Assembly (NCBI GenBank): GCA_963920765.1
Contig: OY987242.1
Location: 27,428,002-27,492,001 of the forward strand
Direction of reading: 5' to 3'
DNA length: 64,000 bases
DNA from: Ulota crispa
Lineage: Eukaryota > Streptophyta > Bryopsida > Orthotrichales > Orthotrichaceae
The translations under genes were made by a program, and so were the position numbers. Positions within the stretch are counted from its first letter, which is position 1. Each line of letters begins with the position of its first letter. Positions 24,064-41,356 of this stretch are shown in pieces. A model generated the notes under the pieces. The model searched no databases and was not told the origin of the DNA. It was given only the letters and a program-made list of their open reading frames with translations.

Positions 24064-24095
24064 TGAAATACAAGCATCCATTACCAACAATGTAT

Positions 24096-24254
24096 TTAAT
24101 GGCATCACTCTTTATACAAGGTGGTCATTCTAGAACTTAAATCTAGGTACACTATAGATAACTTATTGGTCTTGACCAAAATGATAAGCTACCTATGATA
24201 TACCTAGATTTAAATTTGTAAATGACCACTATGTGTAAAGAGTAATGCCATTAA
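24096..24254. repeat. 159-bp foldback
   Basis: The arms begin TTAATGGCATCACTCTTTAT and pair with AAAGAGTAATGCCATTAA. An inner CCTAGATTTAAAT stem pairs as well. This is a MITE-like hairpin directly downstream of the Helitron. Confidence 0.75.
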
Positions 24255-25094
24255 GTACACTCTTGATATTAGGTGCTTCTACCTTATAGGAGGCGCAAGT
24301 AGCAAGCAACAATGCATGAGGCAAGTTGCAAGGAAGAATAGGACAACATTTATACAGTGCTAGTTAGTTCCTTTTTCTAACTTAAATTGTGAGTGCCATA
24401 CATAGTCAAAGGGGAATCTATAAGTATAAGATCTACTCTAGGTAAATATCTTTGGTTGCCAATCCTTCAAATGATTGAAAATTTGGATCTACATGTGCAA
24501 AATTTGTTGCAAAAATGGGATTAACTAAATCACTTGCAAGCATATAAATTGCTTAAATATCCACCATATCCTAAATTGGTACCTATTTATTCATACCTAC
24601 CCATTCATTTACGCTCAATGTACCACCAATCCCTGAATGTTTGCTAGTGTTTAACGTCTCTAACTAGTTGAAATCCAAAAGGCCAATCTCAAATTTGCTC
24701 TATATCGATATCCGCAATTTTTTTTCTCTCAAAATTTGATTATTTTGTACTATTTTTTTAATACTATTACTTGAAGATCCAATTACTTATTTGGTCACTA
24801 CCTCACTTTCTACGTAATGGCAATTCTTAGTGCACAATGGTATTAGTACCATGGATTTATTGAAAGTACTCACTTAGAGAGTGTTTTGAAAATTGCGATG
24901 TTTTTAATATTACAAAAAGCTTCTAAATAAAAGGAGGCAAAATTGAGTGTCCTTCAAGTGGAGAGCAACAACAAAAAACTGACTGTACAATCACAAAAGG
25001 TGGAAGAAAACTTGACCTTGCATTTCAAAAGCTAACGCTAAATTTGAAAGTCAAATGAAGGGCTCCATAGGGTATCAATTTTAAAACCTTGGTC

Positions 25095-28000
25095 TTAGAA
25101 TTGTTGAGAATTCGAGTCACCTAAACCTACCTCAACCTGGTGCCGTTTCAAGGCCACTACAGTGATGCTACAGCGCACGCACTTAAAATTCCTGTCTGAC
25201 AGACTTCGAGTTCGAAGGCAATAGTAACAATACAAATGGCAACAAGGAAGAGCCATGTATGGGGTACTAATAGGACAAGCCTCACATATTGGACAGGCAT
25301 CCTCAGGTAGACTGGAAGCAGGAGCTTGCGTAGAGAAAGGGAACATGAGAACTTTCCGAATAGACATCATGTTGAGCAGAGGAAGAACCAGCAAGAGCAG
25401 TTCCTGCAAGCACAAAAAGAACGAGAGTGATGAGAATTGACAAACTTCACATGTTCCAATGGGGCACCAAGATAGCGAGAAACCAGTGACAATTACAAAA
25501 ATACACGGGAAACTAGAGAAATTGGAGATCAGAGAAAAGAAAAAGTGTACTACACTAGCAACTTGATTGTCTCTGTTACTGACGTCTCAGTAAAATAAAA
25601 GCTCTACAACTTCGAAGGGAATAAGTACTTACAGAAAATTCGTGCCAGACCAGTTGCCGATTCATGTATTCAAAACTAACAGCCCGGTTCATGTCAGCTC
25701 TTTCGTAAACCAAACGGGCACCCAAAAGCCTCTCTACAATGCTGGGATACCTGCATAAACCATCGTTTATTTAAATCTTAAGTACTGCCAGTGCTAGAAA
25801 AGCTCAAACTAGAACATGGTCGAGCATGGTTCAGAGTGTTATACCAGCTAACAAGAGTACTAGAAACTCAAGCTCACCGTCCAGAGTGAAAGAACAAGAC
25901 AAGGTTGGCAAATCCAGCAATTTTGTAGAAGCTCTCTGTTTTCTGCAACAGTAACCATGCACGACGAGGCCATGATGTCTGCCATCGCAAGTTGAAAACC
26001 GAGTTAATCCCTGATTAAGGAGCTGAAACTGTCTCGGAGATGCACACAACAAGGCTAACGACTGAACTTCAATTCTTAATCTCAGTATTCCTCCAGCTTT
26101 TCAAGTGCTTCCAAATAAAGGCCTTCTTAAATTTAAAACGTTAAAGCAACAAGCTAGAGATTTAAAAACTTCTAATTTGAACCAGCGTCATGTGTAACTA
26201 GGGGTATAATGACAAGCTTTGCATTGATGAAACCTTATGTCATATTTTGGGTAGCAAGTTCAACCCACTTCAAAGAGGTAGCTAGAGACCTTGATATTTC
26301 AGAATATTCTTAGCATGTAACATAAGAGCCATGTAAGTGCCACCTCTACATGTTGATTAGACTTGTGAACAATTAAGGTTAAAAAAAAACAAGGCAAAAC
26401 GAATAGAAAACTTATCTTCACAACAATCGAAGTGTATAAGTTCATGTTATCTCAAGCTTGTTGCTTCTACAGGTGCAACTTAACGTGGCTCTACGAAATT
26501 TTCAAAAAAAGCTCTCAGCCACTAGTTCTCTTCAAGAATGCTACCCTTTGTCGGTCACCCCAGCGCTGGAAAGCAGATATGAGTTGAAGGCGAGCCCAAG
26601 CATAGCGGCCTCCAACCACAAATAAACAATACAAAATTTTCTGCGTTTTTGTCAACCCAGCACCCTCCAAACCTGTTCTCACTGCTCAACAGGTACAAAC
26701 ACCAACGTAGAATTACAGTCATCACCTGCATTCTTACAATGCCTGGCACTGAACTCAACGAGCAATGGCAGTAGCCAACAATAAACCATGAAGTAGCCAA
26801 TATAAAGCAACCAACAAAGAATAATCTATGCTCTCTTCGAGGTTCTACAGATTCAACTGACCTTTGCCAAAATTCAGGTATCTATTGTACGATCGCTCAT
26901 TTCGATACCGTAAATTCATAAGAGCATTTCCAGGCGTTGGCTTGTCCACCCAAATAGAAAACCGCCACACCAGAAATTCTAAAAAAGCATTCAGTTCGGG
27001 TTCGTAATGTAACAAAAGACCTGGCTGCAAAGAAGGAAAACACGTCATAAAATCAACTCCAAAAACCTCTTGCTTCACCAAGATTAGAAACTAAACAATC
27101 TTACAATTGCCAAATAAGTGGAGATCAAAAATTTGTTACCAGTAGCAGAGCATACCTGTGACAGAGAAAAGACTCTGCTCAGCTGCTCCCTCAACATCGC
27201 CGTCATTTCTACGTCAAGCTTTGCAGCATCCATTTGGTTGACTCGTAAGATGGGAATGTCTGGCACTCTCTGTTGTAAAATCACAACCACCAAAGTTTAC
27301 CCTCACTTCACAACATTCCTCTCCACACCAAGATTGAAAATCTCTCGCAACTTTAACCTAGGTCACTGCCTTCTAACCAATCCATTTTCAGTAAACCCTA
27401 AAATCCTGCAGCACACAACCATTCTTGCAAAATAATTCAATGCTGCAGTGAAGAAACAGCCATGATCCGTATGCAGCAAGAATTATCTAGCATTTATACC
27501 ATAGATAAAAGAAAGATGGAGCTGTCTATTGAGCCGACTGCAATTGAGCTAGCACCCTCGCTACACGCACCTCACAACAAAGACTGACATTTCTTGCAAC
27601 CTAAATTTAGCGAACCTAGCTCCACTGTCGTCTAATCGAGGTGATCGTCAATGATTCATTTCTGGTAAACCTAAAAACCCTGCGGCACAAACTTATACTT
27701 GCAAAAAACGCCAAATTCACGTAAAGAAACAGCGACAATCCTTGTACAGTGGGGGGACACAAAGATTGGGAAATTTTAACCCAACAATCAATTCCAGTGA
27801 TCCCAAGTATGATTTTTATAAGGTAAAAACACTACTAAAAAGCTAAAATTTTCAAATTTAACACTGCTAAGATTACAAGTTTTTTAGTTGCATAAAAAGG
27901 TTGATAGCAATCATACAAAATTTAGCCAATCCAAAGATTACTGCCCAATTCTCCATTTCCCAATCTTTTTGTCCCCCCACTGTACAGTAATATTTGCATT

Positions 28001-28198
28001 CCTGACAAAGGGAACATGAGCTGCACAAAAAACAAATACAATTGCGACAGCACTCACCTTCGTCTTGGCACGGATCTGCTCCCACTGCGGCGCAATTGTA
28101 CGCCATGCTTGTTGCCAAGCGTCCGCTGGAGGAGCTCCTCCACCACCACCCCCACTCCTGCCCGCTTCCACCGAGCTCTGCGGATCACCGGAATCCAT
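25095..28198 (-). CDS. PEX2: Peroxisome biogenesis factor 2 (RING peroxin)
   Basis: Coding exons: 28198-28058, 27269-27156, 27024-26862, 26681-26545, 25978-25878, 25750-25633, 25403-25095. They total 1083 bp and encode 360 aa; all introns are GT-AG and phases close. Plant PEX2 landmarks appear in order: LRVNQMDAAKLDVEM, the FSIWVDKPTPGNALMNLRYR block, KVRTGLEGAGL, RLQLISAFQRWGDRQ, SFEYMNRQLVWHEFS, and a C-terminal RING at about 295-336 (CPIC, LPCCHLYCYYC, FKCVRC). PEX2 works with PEX10 and PEX12 as the membrane ubiquitin-ligase complex that recycles PEX5 during peroxisomal matrix import. It is slightly longer than the Arabidopsis protein (333 aa) because of a Gly/Pro-rich N-terminus and a short C-terminal tail. 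The start at 28198 is preferred over an in-frame ATG at 28249, because homology begins after it and the telo-box leader lies between. Confidence 0.93.
27300..27770. repeat. Diverged tandem duplication in PEX2 intron 1
   Basis: Two segments (about 27300-27480 and 27580-27760) share the order of a CTCACAACA-type start, TCTCGCAAC/TTCTTGCAAC, GTAAACCCTAAAATCCTGC/GTAAACCTAAAAACCCTGC, CTTGCAAAA and GAAACAGC. Confidence 0.55.
27747..27982. mobile_element. Mariner-like MITE in PEX2 intron 1
   Basis: Inverted termini CAGTGGGGGGACA, continuing AAAGATTGGGAAA, enclose 236 bp with TA on both sides (27745-27746 and 27983-27984). TA duplication and CAGT-type ends are typical of Tc1/mariner elements. Confidence 0.8.
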
Positions 28199-28205
28199 CT
28201 CCTCG

Positions 28206-28231
28206 GTAAACCCTAAAACCCTAAAACCCTC
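28206..28231 (-). promoter_or_regulatory. Telo-box repeats in the PEX2 leader
   Basis: Consecutive AAACCCTAAAACCCTAAAA units lie just upstream of the chosen PEX2 start codon. Telo-boxes (AAACCCTAA) are common in plant 5' regions of housekeeping genes. Their action here is inferred. Confidence 0.55.
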
Positions 28232-28582
28232 TTGCGAGAGCGCTATCAAGGGAGCAGATCTTTACACCGGTTCATTCGAAACTCATCAAACACAGATTAA
28301 GTTACAAGGTGAGCAACGACGTCACCCAGTTCGGAAAATTGAGCGAGAAATTCATGACTCCGGAGCTTCATGGAGACATATCCTTTAAAATCGATGCTCC
28401 TTTCCTTAGGCAAGAGCTGCGCTTGTGTCGTGGAATTGCTTGTTTGGAAAAAAAATTGCAAAACATGCGAGTATGATTGCGAGCTTAGGAAATGGTTGCG
28501 GTGTTGATGATTCTGCAACCGATTGTTCAGTCCCGGTCTCCTGGAGCCACAATCTATCGCCGCTATTGGCTTTAACCCGTAA

Positions 28583-28769
28583 GTGACGGACCTATGATCC
28601 CGTAAGTGAGGGACCTATGATCACTGCTTTTCATCTTTAGTGTTTATCACTTAATTTGTTGTCATTTGGCAATTAGATTTGGTTAATCTTTGAGTGACGG
28701 ACCTATGACCACTACTTTTCATCTTTAGTGCCTATTACTTAATTTGTTATCATTTGGCAACTAGATTTG
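28583..28769. repeat. Direct repeat upstream of PEX2
   Basis: Two direct copies of about 77 bp (28606-28681 and 28693-28769) share GACCTATGA, CTTTTCATCTTTAGTG, ACTTAATTTGTT and CATTTGGCAA. They are preceded by a partial third start (AAGTGACGGACCTATGATC). Confidence 0.75.
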
Positions 28770-31700
28770 AATAAAAAATTTAAATTTATTTTTTTTAGGG
28801 ATGAAACTACATATCTTCTATACTTCACAAAAAAAAAGATTTAATTTGTGCAATGTTGTTTTTTTGAGAATTTTTGAAGAAAAAGTGAAGAAAAATCACA
28901 TCAAATAGTAAATCATTTCAAAAAATCTGAGAATTTCACCATGTGTGTGTATTACAATGACAAACATCATGGTGTAAACCCAATTTCTGTGTCAATTTAT
29001 TATTAGAAAATAATAGACATTGAAAATACATTTAAAGTTCAAATTACAATAAAATATTCAATATTAGAACATTTTCCAAAATTCAAACTGGAGTAGAAAC
29101 TAGAGTAGATATCCTTCATATTGTTAGTTGAGCTCAAATTCAAAAAATGTCATTTTTGTGGAGAATTTAGAGCAAGGAGCCACAACTTCCCAGAATACAC
29201 TAAAATATCATATTTTGTGATCCAATTTTTTACTAACTTCTTATTTACATAAAGAGAAACACTAACAAAACTACAAATTCAATTGGATACTCCTCATAAT
29301 CCAACATGATAGATCAACAACAACTCTTCATAACCCAACATCAACAAAATATGGATGAAAAATGGTTTCAAACTCTCTCTGGTTCACTTTTCATTAGTTC
29401 AAGCACCACTGAATGGCGCCTGTAGTGTTCTTGGGTTGAGCTTTGTCTGTAAGGCTAGCTTTGCTTGCCACAGATGTAATCAACTTCAAATGTACATTTT
29501 AGAAATCTATCATTATAGGTAGTTTATGCAAAACATTTGAAAGTTGACTAATCAGATAATGTACACTAACTGCAAGATTTACTGGAAAGAATGGGAGTGT
29601 GCAAATTAGAGAGAAATTAAGGTAGGAGGCTCATGAATGGAGCATCTAAGGGCTGAAATTGAATTTGGGTAGGTGAAACTTCTTGAAATATTTTCAACAA
29701 ATTTTCCTTGAAAGACAAGAAGAATTGACATCTAACCCAAGTTGTTTCATGTCTTTTGGAACTTTGTGGAATTAGTTATGAAATTTTGAAGTTGAAATGG
29801 CATAGGGCTTTAAAATGGATCACCTCCTCAAATGTTTATTGTCTGTACATTGTTGAAGCCTATGAAAAACAACATGTACAATAATAGTACATTTGAGAAG
29901 GTGATCCATTTAAAGCTTGAGTTGAATTAGAGCCTCCTATCATAGAGAGTCATTGTTAGTATTTTGAAGGTGTCCAACCTTCATATGAGTTGCTGAAATT
30001 TTATTACTCTTTGCATTTGCGAGGTTGTCAAGATAATAGACCTTCAAATATTTATTCTCGGGGGGGTGACCATTGAAATTTTAAAAAACTAGGTGAGATA
30101 AAAAATAGGGTCAATTTTATTCATTGGAGATAAATTTTATACTTTTGTTAGATCTACCATAGTATTGAAAATGTGTCTCTTGCTTCATTATATGTAAAAT
30201 AGGGTAGTGAATAATACCTCCATTTTAGTATATTGTAGAAAAAAAAAGGTAAGGAAAATAGGATCTCCCTTACAGTGCTTAGTAGGATGAGTTTGATTAT
30301 AATTGTATGACCAGTTTGGATGAAAAATGTTGCACTTTTTATCCAACTTTCAAATGTAGTGGAGGGAAATCTTTTAGGGTTTAGGGTTTCATTGGACACA
30401 TAGCAAGGATGCTAGCATTGTAAGCGGGAATAGGGTTGAAAACTCTAGAAACACTAATAACCTACCATTGGTAAGGATTTGAGGTCTTTGGATTCTTGCA
30501 TGCACTTTAGGTTCCTACCATTGTTGAGGGTTCAGGCACCTTGGGTTTGTGCATGCGATTTAGTTTGCTTTTGTGCTGTAAGCTTATGTGTTATTTTTGT
30601 TCTTGAATTCTTTGATTGCACATATTGCAAAACGTTGAAGTAACGCTTTCTACTTTTTGCTATTTGTGTTATTGTCTTTTTGGGTTTTTGTTTACCGCGT
30701 TTTTGTTTTCACATTTGTGTTCACTGCACTTACTACATGCATGAAAGTGGCACTTTTGGGCGCTTTACAATTCATGGTTTTTGTGTTATCTTTTTATCAA
30801 AATTGACCTCTAGGCACGTTTTGCAAGCATCATAGGGTAGGGTGTTTAAGATTTTTGATATTTTTGTTTTACTTTTGTAGGGTCTCGTATTAGTATTTTT
30901 TATTTGAATTTGTGTGATTGTTTGAAGCAATTTAGGGTTCTTTTGGTGTTTAGAATTTTGGTGCAAGTTGCAAGAGGACAACTGTGGTATACGCTAGAGT
31001 TAGGATTTAGTTTTTTTTGCAGTATTCCACTTGGAAAATAAAGTTTTAGGATAGAAACTTTGTTGTGTTCTTGCGCTACGTTTGGTACTCTGCAATTTGT
31101 AAAAGAAATAGGGTGCCAAAAATTAGCCTTCCAAACCATTTAGAAATAAACGTAGGGTACCCTAAAATACATAAAAGTAGTTTTTTATTTAGAAATAGGG
31201 AGGAAAAATTTACCTTGAAGAAGATTAATACCCCTTTTTAAATACCCCATTATTGCATGTGATATCCAAGCATAAGGGGGTGTGACCCCTAAATATTTAT
31301 TTGAGCATGTAATGAGCATAAAATTAAAATTTTATCATGGCATCAATTGACAAAATCATCATTGAAACAATTGTTAGAGAATAAAGTAGAGAAAATGTGA
31401 CTTATTTAAAGTGGAAGGATTTGGATTTTACTGATTTTAAACTTCAACTTTAAAAGCTATAAAAGAAACATAGAATCCATATTTACAAATTCAGTAAAGT
31501 AAGATTTTGAAACTTTCAAATGGATTTTTGGTTTTACAATATATTGTTAATTTTCAATTGTATGAAATTCGCTTTAAAAGAGGAACTATTTTGAAATTTT
31601 GTTAGTTACGAAAGCTTTGTGAATTTGGTCTGCTGCAAGTGACTCTAGAGTATCTCAAAACAATTTAAAGCTTAATGTAAGACAACTCCACAACATTTTG

Positions 31701-32529
31701 ACTTCATGTGGTACTTGGTTTGAAATAGCGTTAAACCGTTTGTGCCTTGTTGTGAACTTAATTGAATTTGGAAGCAAACCAATAGAACAGTAAACAATTT
31801 AATGAATTAGATGATTTGCTCATTATTGGAAATGAAAAGGTGAAAAAGTCTAAAATATTTTAACAATAAAGTTAGGATTGTAAAAATATGATGATTCTAA
31901 AAATAAATAAATATGATTAATGTACTTACTAAAGTGGAATTATAAATAGGTAACCATGCACATGGCCTCTGTAAGGTTGAAAGAGCAAAAATGGTAATGT
32001 AACAAATTTTCTACAAAGTTATATAGCGTTATGTTCTTTTTACAAAACAATAAACGATTTTGTTAACAATTCAATTCTTGTCAAAAAAATTGTAATCTTA
32101 TATTCTTGTTTAAAAATTTCATTCTCCTTCTAAAAATTTGCAAGCGTAACAAAATAAAGATTGATTAAATATCATTCATTCAAATTTCATATATGCTTGT
32201 GAATGATGTTAGCAATTTTATTTACATAAAGTTGGATGCATAATGAATTCTGTATAGGATTGTGGATAAGTGCAGGTTGCAATTAAAGAATATAAAAAAC
32301 TTGATAAATGATGATTTTAATGCATCATCTTTTAAAAATTTGCCACAAAAGCTCCAAGCTTATGTTCTCCCTTTGTATCCCCACCCTTACAAACAAAACA
32401 TTGTGTTAGGGACACTTTTAAATGGAAAGGGGAGGCAATTAATGCTTGCACTAATCAAAATATTCTTCCTTGCATTGCAAAATTTGTATTTTCTTGCAAC
32501 TCCTTCAAATATTACTTTTCTTTGATCAA
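28770..32529. other. Intergenic, no gene
   Basis: The stretch is AT-rich. It contains the MITE at 29618-29944. A solitary GACCCCTAAATA at about 31289 resembles a TTAA-element left end but has no partner. No frame has a recognised domain. Confidence 0.5.
29618..29944. mobile_element. TAAGGTAGGAGGCTC MITE
   Basis: The left end is TAAGGTAGGAGGCTC and the right end GAGCCTCCTATCATA. The interior matches the copy at 11925-12268 in inverse orientation. Confidence 0.75.
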
Positions 32530-33180
32530 TTAACCCCTAAATGCCTGAGGTATTTTTTGAGCTTTTAGGAATGTGCTCTAAATTGAACAAAAACTCAACA
32601 TTTTAATAAGTTGTATCAAATTTTAAAAAATTGTATCCACACAAATTCAAACTAGACATGGTAAAGATCACGGAGGAACAAAACACAACAATACCGCTTA
32701 TGGATTGAAAGATTATAATGTTTGATTATGAGGGTGTTAAAACTATAAAATGATTTGAAGTCTTTCAATCCTCTTTTCACAATTTGAATCTAAAAAATTG
32801 GTCACCATAAAAATATAAGGTTAAAGGCCATAACATACATAATTCTAGTCACTTTACGGCTCTTCAAAATCTCTTCTAACTTACAAATTTCTAAAATGAA
32901 CTTCTAACGTCAATTTTTCTCCAAGATCTAGTGTATTTGAGGCTCATTTATTCCAAGAGCTCTCAACACTACAAAAAGTCAAGACTCTTGCACAAAATCT
33001 TGAATAGAAAAATCATGATTAATCATTTTCAAAATCAGATTTTTGATGCTAAATATAGACTTCAAAACAAATAGTTAAAATTATAAACTACTAAAAATAG
33101 AAACTTAGTTAGGTAGTCTATATTGAACATCAAAGTATTGTCAACATCAAAAATTAATGTCCCAAGCGTTTAGGGATTAA
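32530..33180. mobile_element. TTAA-flanked element E6
   Basis: TTAA sits on both sides. Termini are CCCCTAAATGCCTGAGG and CCCAAGCGTTTAGGGA. It is 651 bp long, non-coding, with no internal similarity to the other members that I can see. Confidence 0.65.
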
Positions 33181-33357
33181 TATGTTGAGTAAGCAATGAT
33201 GGAGAATCCGTCTACTTTTTCAAACAACAAGACTTGTTATTGGTTGAATACTATTCCACCTAGTTAAACAGGTGGGGAAAATTATATTTCAATAGGAGAA
33301 GAAAAGAAACACGGTGTTTCAGAGGGATGAAATCCTAGAGGTCGGCTGGAGATGCGC

Positions 33358-33890
33358 TTAAGGTAGCCGCACCCATAGGCGAGGGTGTCTCCATAACCGT
33401 GATTTGACCATGTCAGAATTAACAAATACTAAAGAAATTGATTATGGGTGATGAGATGATGGTTGTGGGTGACTAAGTGCCATTATGGGTGACAAAGTGA
33501 TGGTTGTGGGTGACTAAGTGCCATTATGGGTGACAAAGTGATGGTTGTGGGTGACTAAGTGCCATTATGGGTGACAAAGTGATGGTTGTGGGTGACTAAG
33601 TGCCATTATGGGTGACAAAGTGATGGTTGTGGGTGACTAGCATGATTGTTTTGAGTACCCCATCTCACTATTTAAGAATCAATAAGCCTTGTTTTTAGCA
33701 TCTCTTACACACGGCTTGATTTTGGGTTTTGAAAAATCTTTGTGAACAAATGCTTGCAGTTGAAACCTTGAAATTGATGTTAATGTTTTTAATTTCCTCT
33801 TGCTAACTCATAGTAGTTTTTTCGAAGGTAGTCAACTGTTCTACCTACTCCAAAATCCTTATTTCCACGCTTATGGGTGCAGCTACCTTA
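33358..33890. mobile_element. TAAGGTAGC MITE carrying a minisatellite
   Basis: The ends TTAAGGTAGCCGCACCCATA and TATGGGTGCAGCTACCTTA are inverted repeats. The interior matches the interrupted copy at 7298-8284 in opposite orientation, apart from an expanded internal repeat. Confidence 0.75.
33457..33640. repeat. 41-bp minisatellite, about 4.5 units
   Basis: Units start at 33457, 33498, 33539, 33580 and 33621. Each contains TGATGGTTGTGGGTGACTAA followed by GTGCCATTATGGGTGACAAA. I see no unit-to-unit differences. Confidence 0.92.
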
Positions 33891-34434
33891 GGAATCAAGG
33901 TGTCGGAGCTGGTGTAAAAGTTTTGTCCTCAATTTTCATCCTACATTGACACGTGTCGTCCCCAGCATTTGAAACTCACATTCCTGTCTCGATCCGATTC
34001 TCCATGGAAGTGGTTGATAAACTTGATAAAGATGAGAGCTAGCATTACTCAGACTGTACTGCAGCTGAACTACCTGTCAGATTCCACAAACAGACCAACC
34101 CACGTGTGAATTCTAGTGCATTTTCTGAAGTTTGCTGCAAAATCCAATCACTCCGCTGCTGGAAATCCTTGGTACAATCGTCTCTTGTCGATGTCATGTG
34201 CCCTACTGCTCTTATTTTGTCAAACAAGGATGGTGATATTGGGCCATAGCCAGACTCGCCGATTCTAGTTGTTTGGTCTCATCTGCTGCTTGTGAGTGTG
34301 ACGCACACGGTTATCATCACCCCAGTGGCTTGATCGATTCTGCTTCGCCGAATGCTACCTGGTGGAGGACAATCGGCGGTACTCTAATTGGGGTTTCTTT
34401 CTTTTTCTTGCACAATTGTAATAGAAGCAAGATA

Positions 34435-39957
<5,523 letters not shown>

Positions 39958-41356
39958 TCTTCCAGTTCTTGCTTGATGGTCTGTAAATATATACATATTT
40001 GGAACAAGCAGATGCAAGTTCTTCTTGTCCTTCAAGTGATAAATTTTTCAATGCTTGCAGTTGTGTTTTGTTTATTGAATTTGTAATTTTTTAATCCTGA
40101 CTATGTTTTCTAGCATACTGGTAATGAATTTACGGTTGTAATGGTGAGGGCGGGACAAGCTTGGGGTGATCTCAGTGATCTTTGGTTGAGTGTTGCAAAT
40201 TATTGCTAAAAATTAGCTTATGGCTAATTGAGTTTTGATTCTGAGTTAGCCCTTGTCTTTACACCTACATCTTTTCTCTTGGAAATGACTGTTTTGTATG
40301 GTCTGAACATTTAGACTCAACTTTACAAATGAATGACGTATTGTTTATTGAATGTGTGTTTCAATTATGAGACTAGCTTGGAAGTAAGTATGATCATATA
40401 GCTATTCCTATTGTTAAAGACTAGAATCTTCTTTCTACATGAAGTACAATTCTTTGAGTAATTGAAACCAACAATAGATTTTAATATAGATCACAAAAAG
40501 GTATGATTTTGATTTCTCCTTATATTTTGCCAGACTTGTGCCTTGTAAAATTGGAAAACGTGTGTTTAGAAGTCTCTATTTCTTATGGTCTACTAGGTCA
40601 CTTTCATGATATTTAAAAGTATAAACTTCACATGAATAAACACAAAAAAAATTGGATTTAAATAGCTTGTTTAAAAATATAGGTTATTTACAAGGGAAAA
40701 TTTCATGGATACCTCCGGAGTTTGCAATAGTTTCATAGATACCCTTGTTTTTTCAGAAATTTCACAAATACCCTTGGACCAAAATTTTCAAACATTTTTT
40801 TTTTTTGTTGTTCATGCTACTTCCCTTCTTCCTTGATGCATACACTACTTCTTTCTTGATAAGTGTGCGCACAAAGGAAGAAGGGAAGTGGCATGCACAA
40901 CAAAAAAACGCTTGAAAATTTTGGTCAAAGGATATTTGTGATATTTCTGAAAAAGCAGGGGTATCTATGAAACTATTGCAAACTTCAAAGATATCCATGA
41001 AATTTTCCCTATTTATAATACATATTAGGATATACTTTTACAATTTAGAAAGATAGAATCATGTGAAATGTGTCAATCTCAATATTGGGTGCAGCACCAA
41101 ATCTTTATTTATTAATGAGGGTGATTTTTGGATGCATGATGACCATTGGCATCAACAATCAAATCTTCAAAGACTAGGGTATTTTTTTGTTGGCAAAATT
41201 TTGAAAATTTGGGCCAATGCAATGATGTCCCTCTAAACATTCTTTATTGAGATCATGATAACCAAGTGCTTATTGTTCCTTGAGAAAAATGCTAGCAAGT
41301 ATGGTTTGTATCTTTTTCATTTTCAACAAAAGTTGCATGTACAGTACAGTACCCTA
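39958..41356. other. Downstream of XK2, no gene
   Basis: The XK2 3' region is followed by the MITE at 40693-41010. No other feature was recognised. Confidence 0.5.
40693..41010. mobile_element. AGGGAAAATTTCATGG MITE, copy C
   Basis: It has the same palindromic design as 11534-11843 and 34783-35108. The flanks ATTTACA and ATTTATA form a near-perfect 7-bp duplication. Confidence 0.78.

Noticed and set aside
28206..28231. CCCTAAAA repeats considered as interstitial telomere sequence
   Set aside because: Only a few units in a gene leader, typical of plant telo-boxes.
33457..33640. Regular repeats considered as a CRISPR array
   Set aside because: The 41-bp units are head-to-tail without distinct spacers, in a plant genome; this is a minisatellite.
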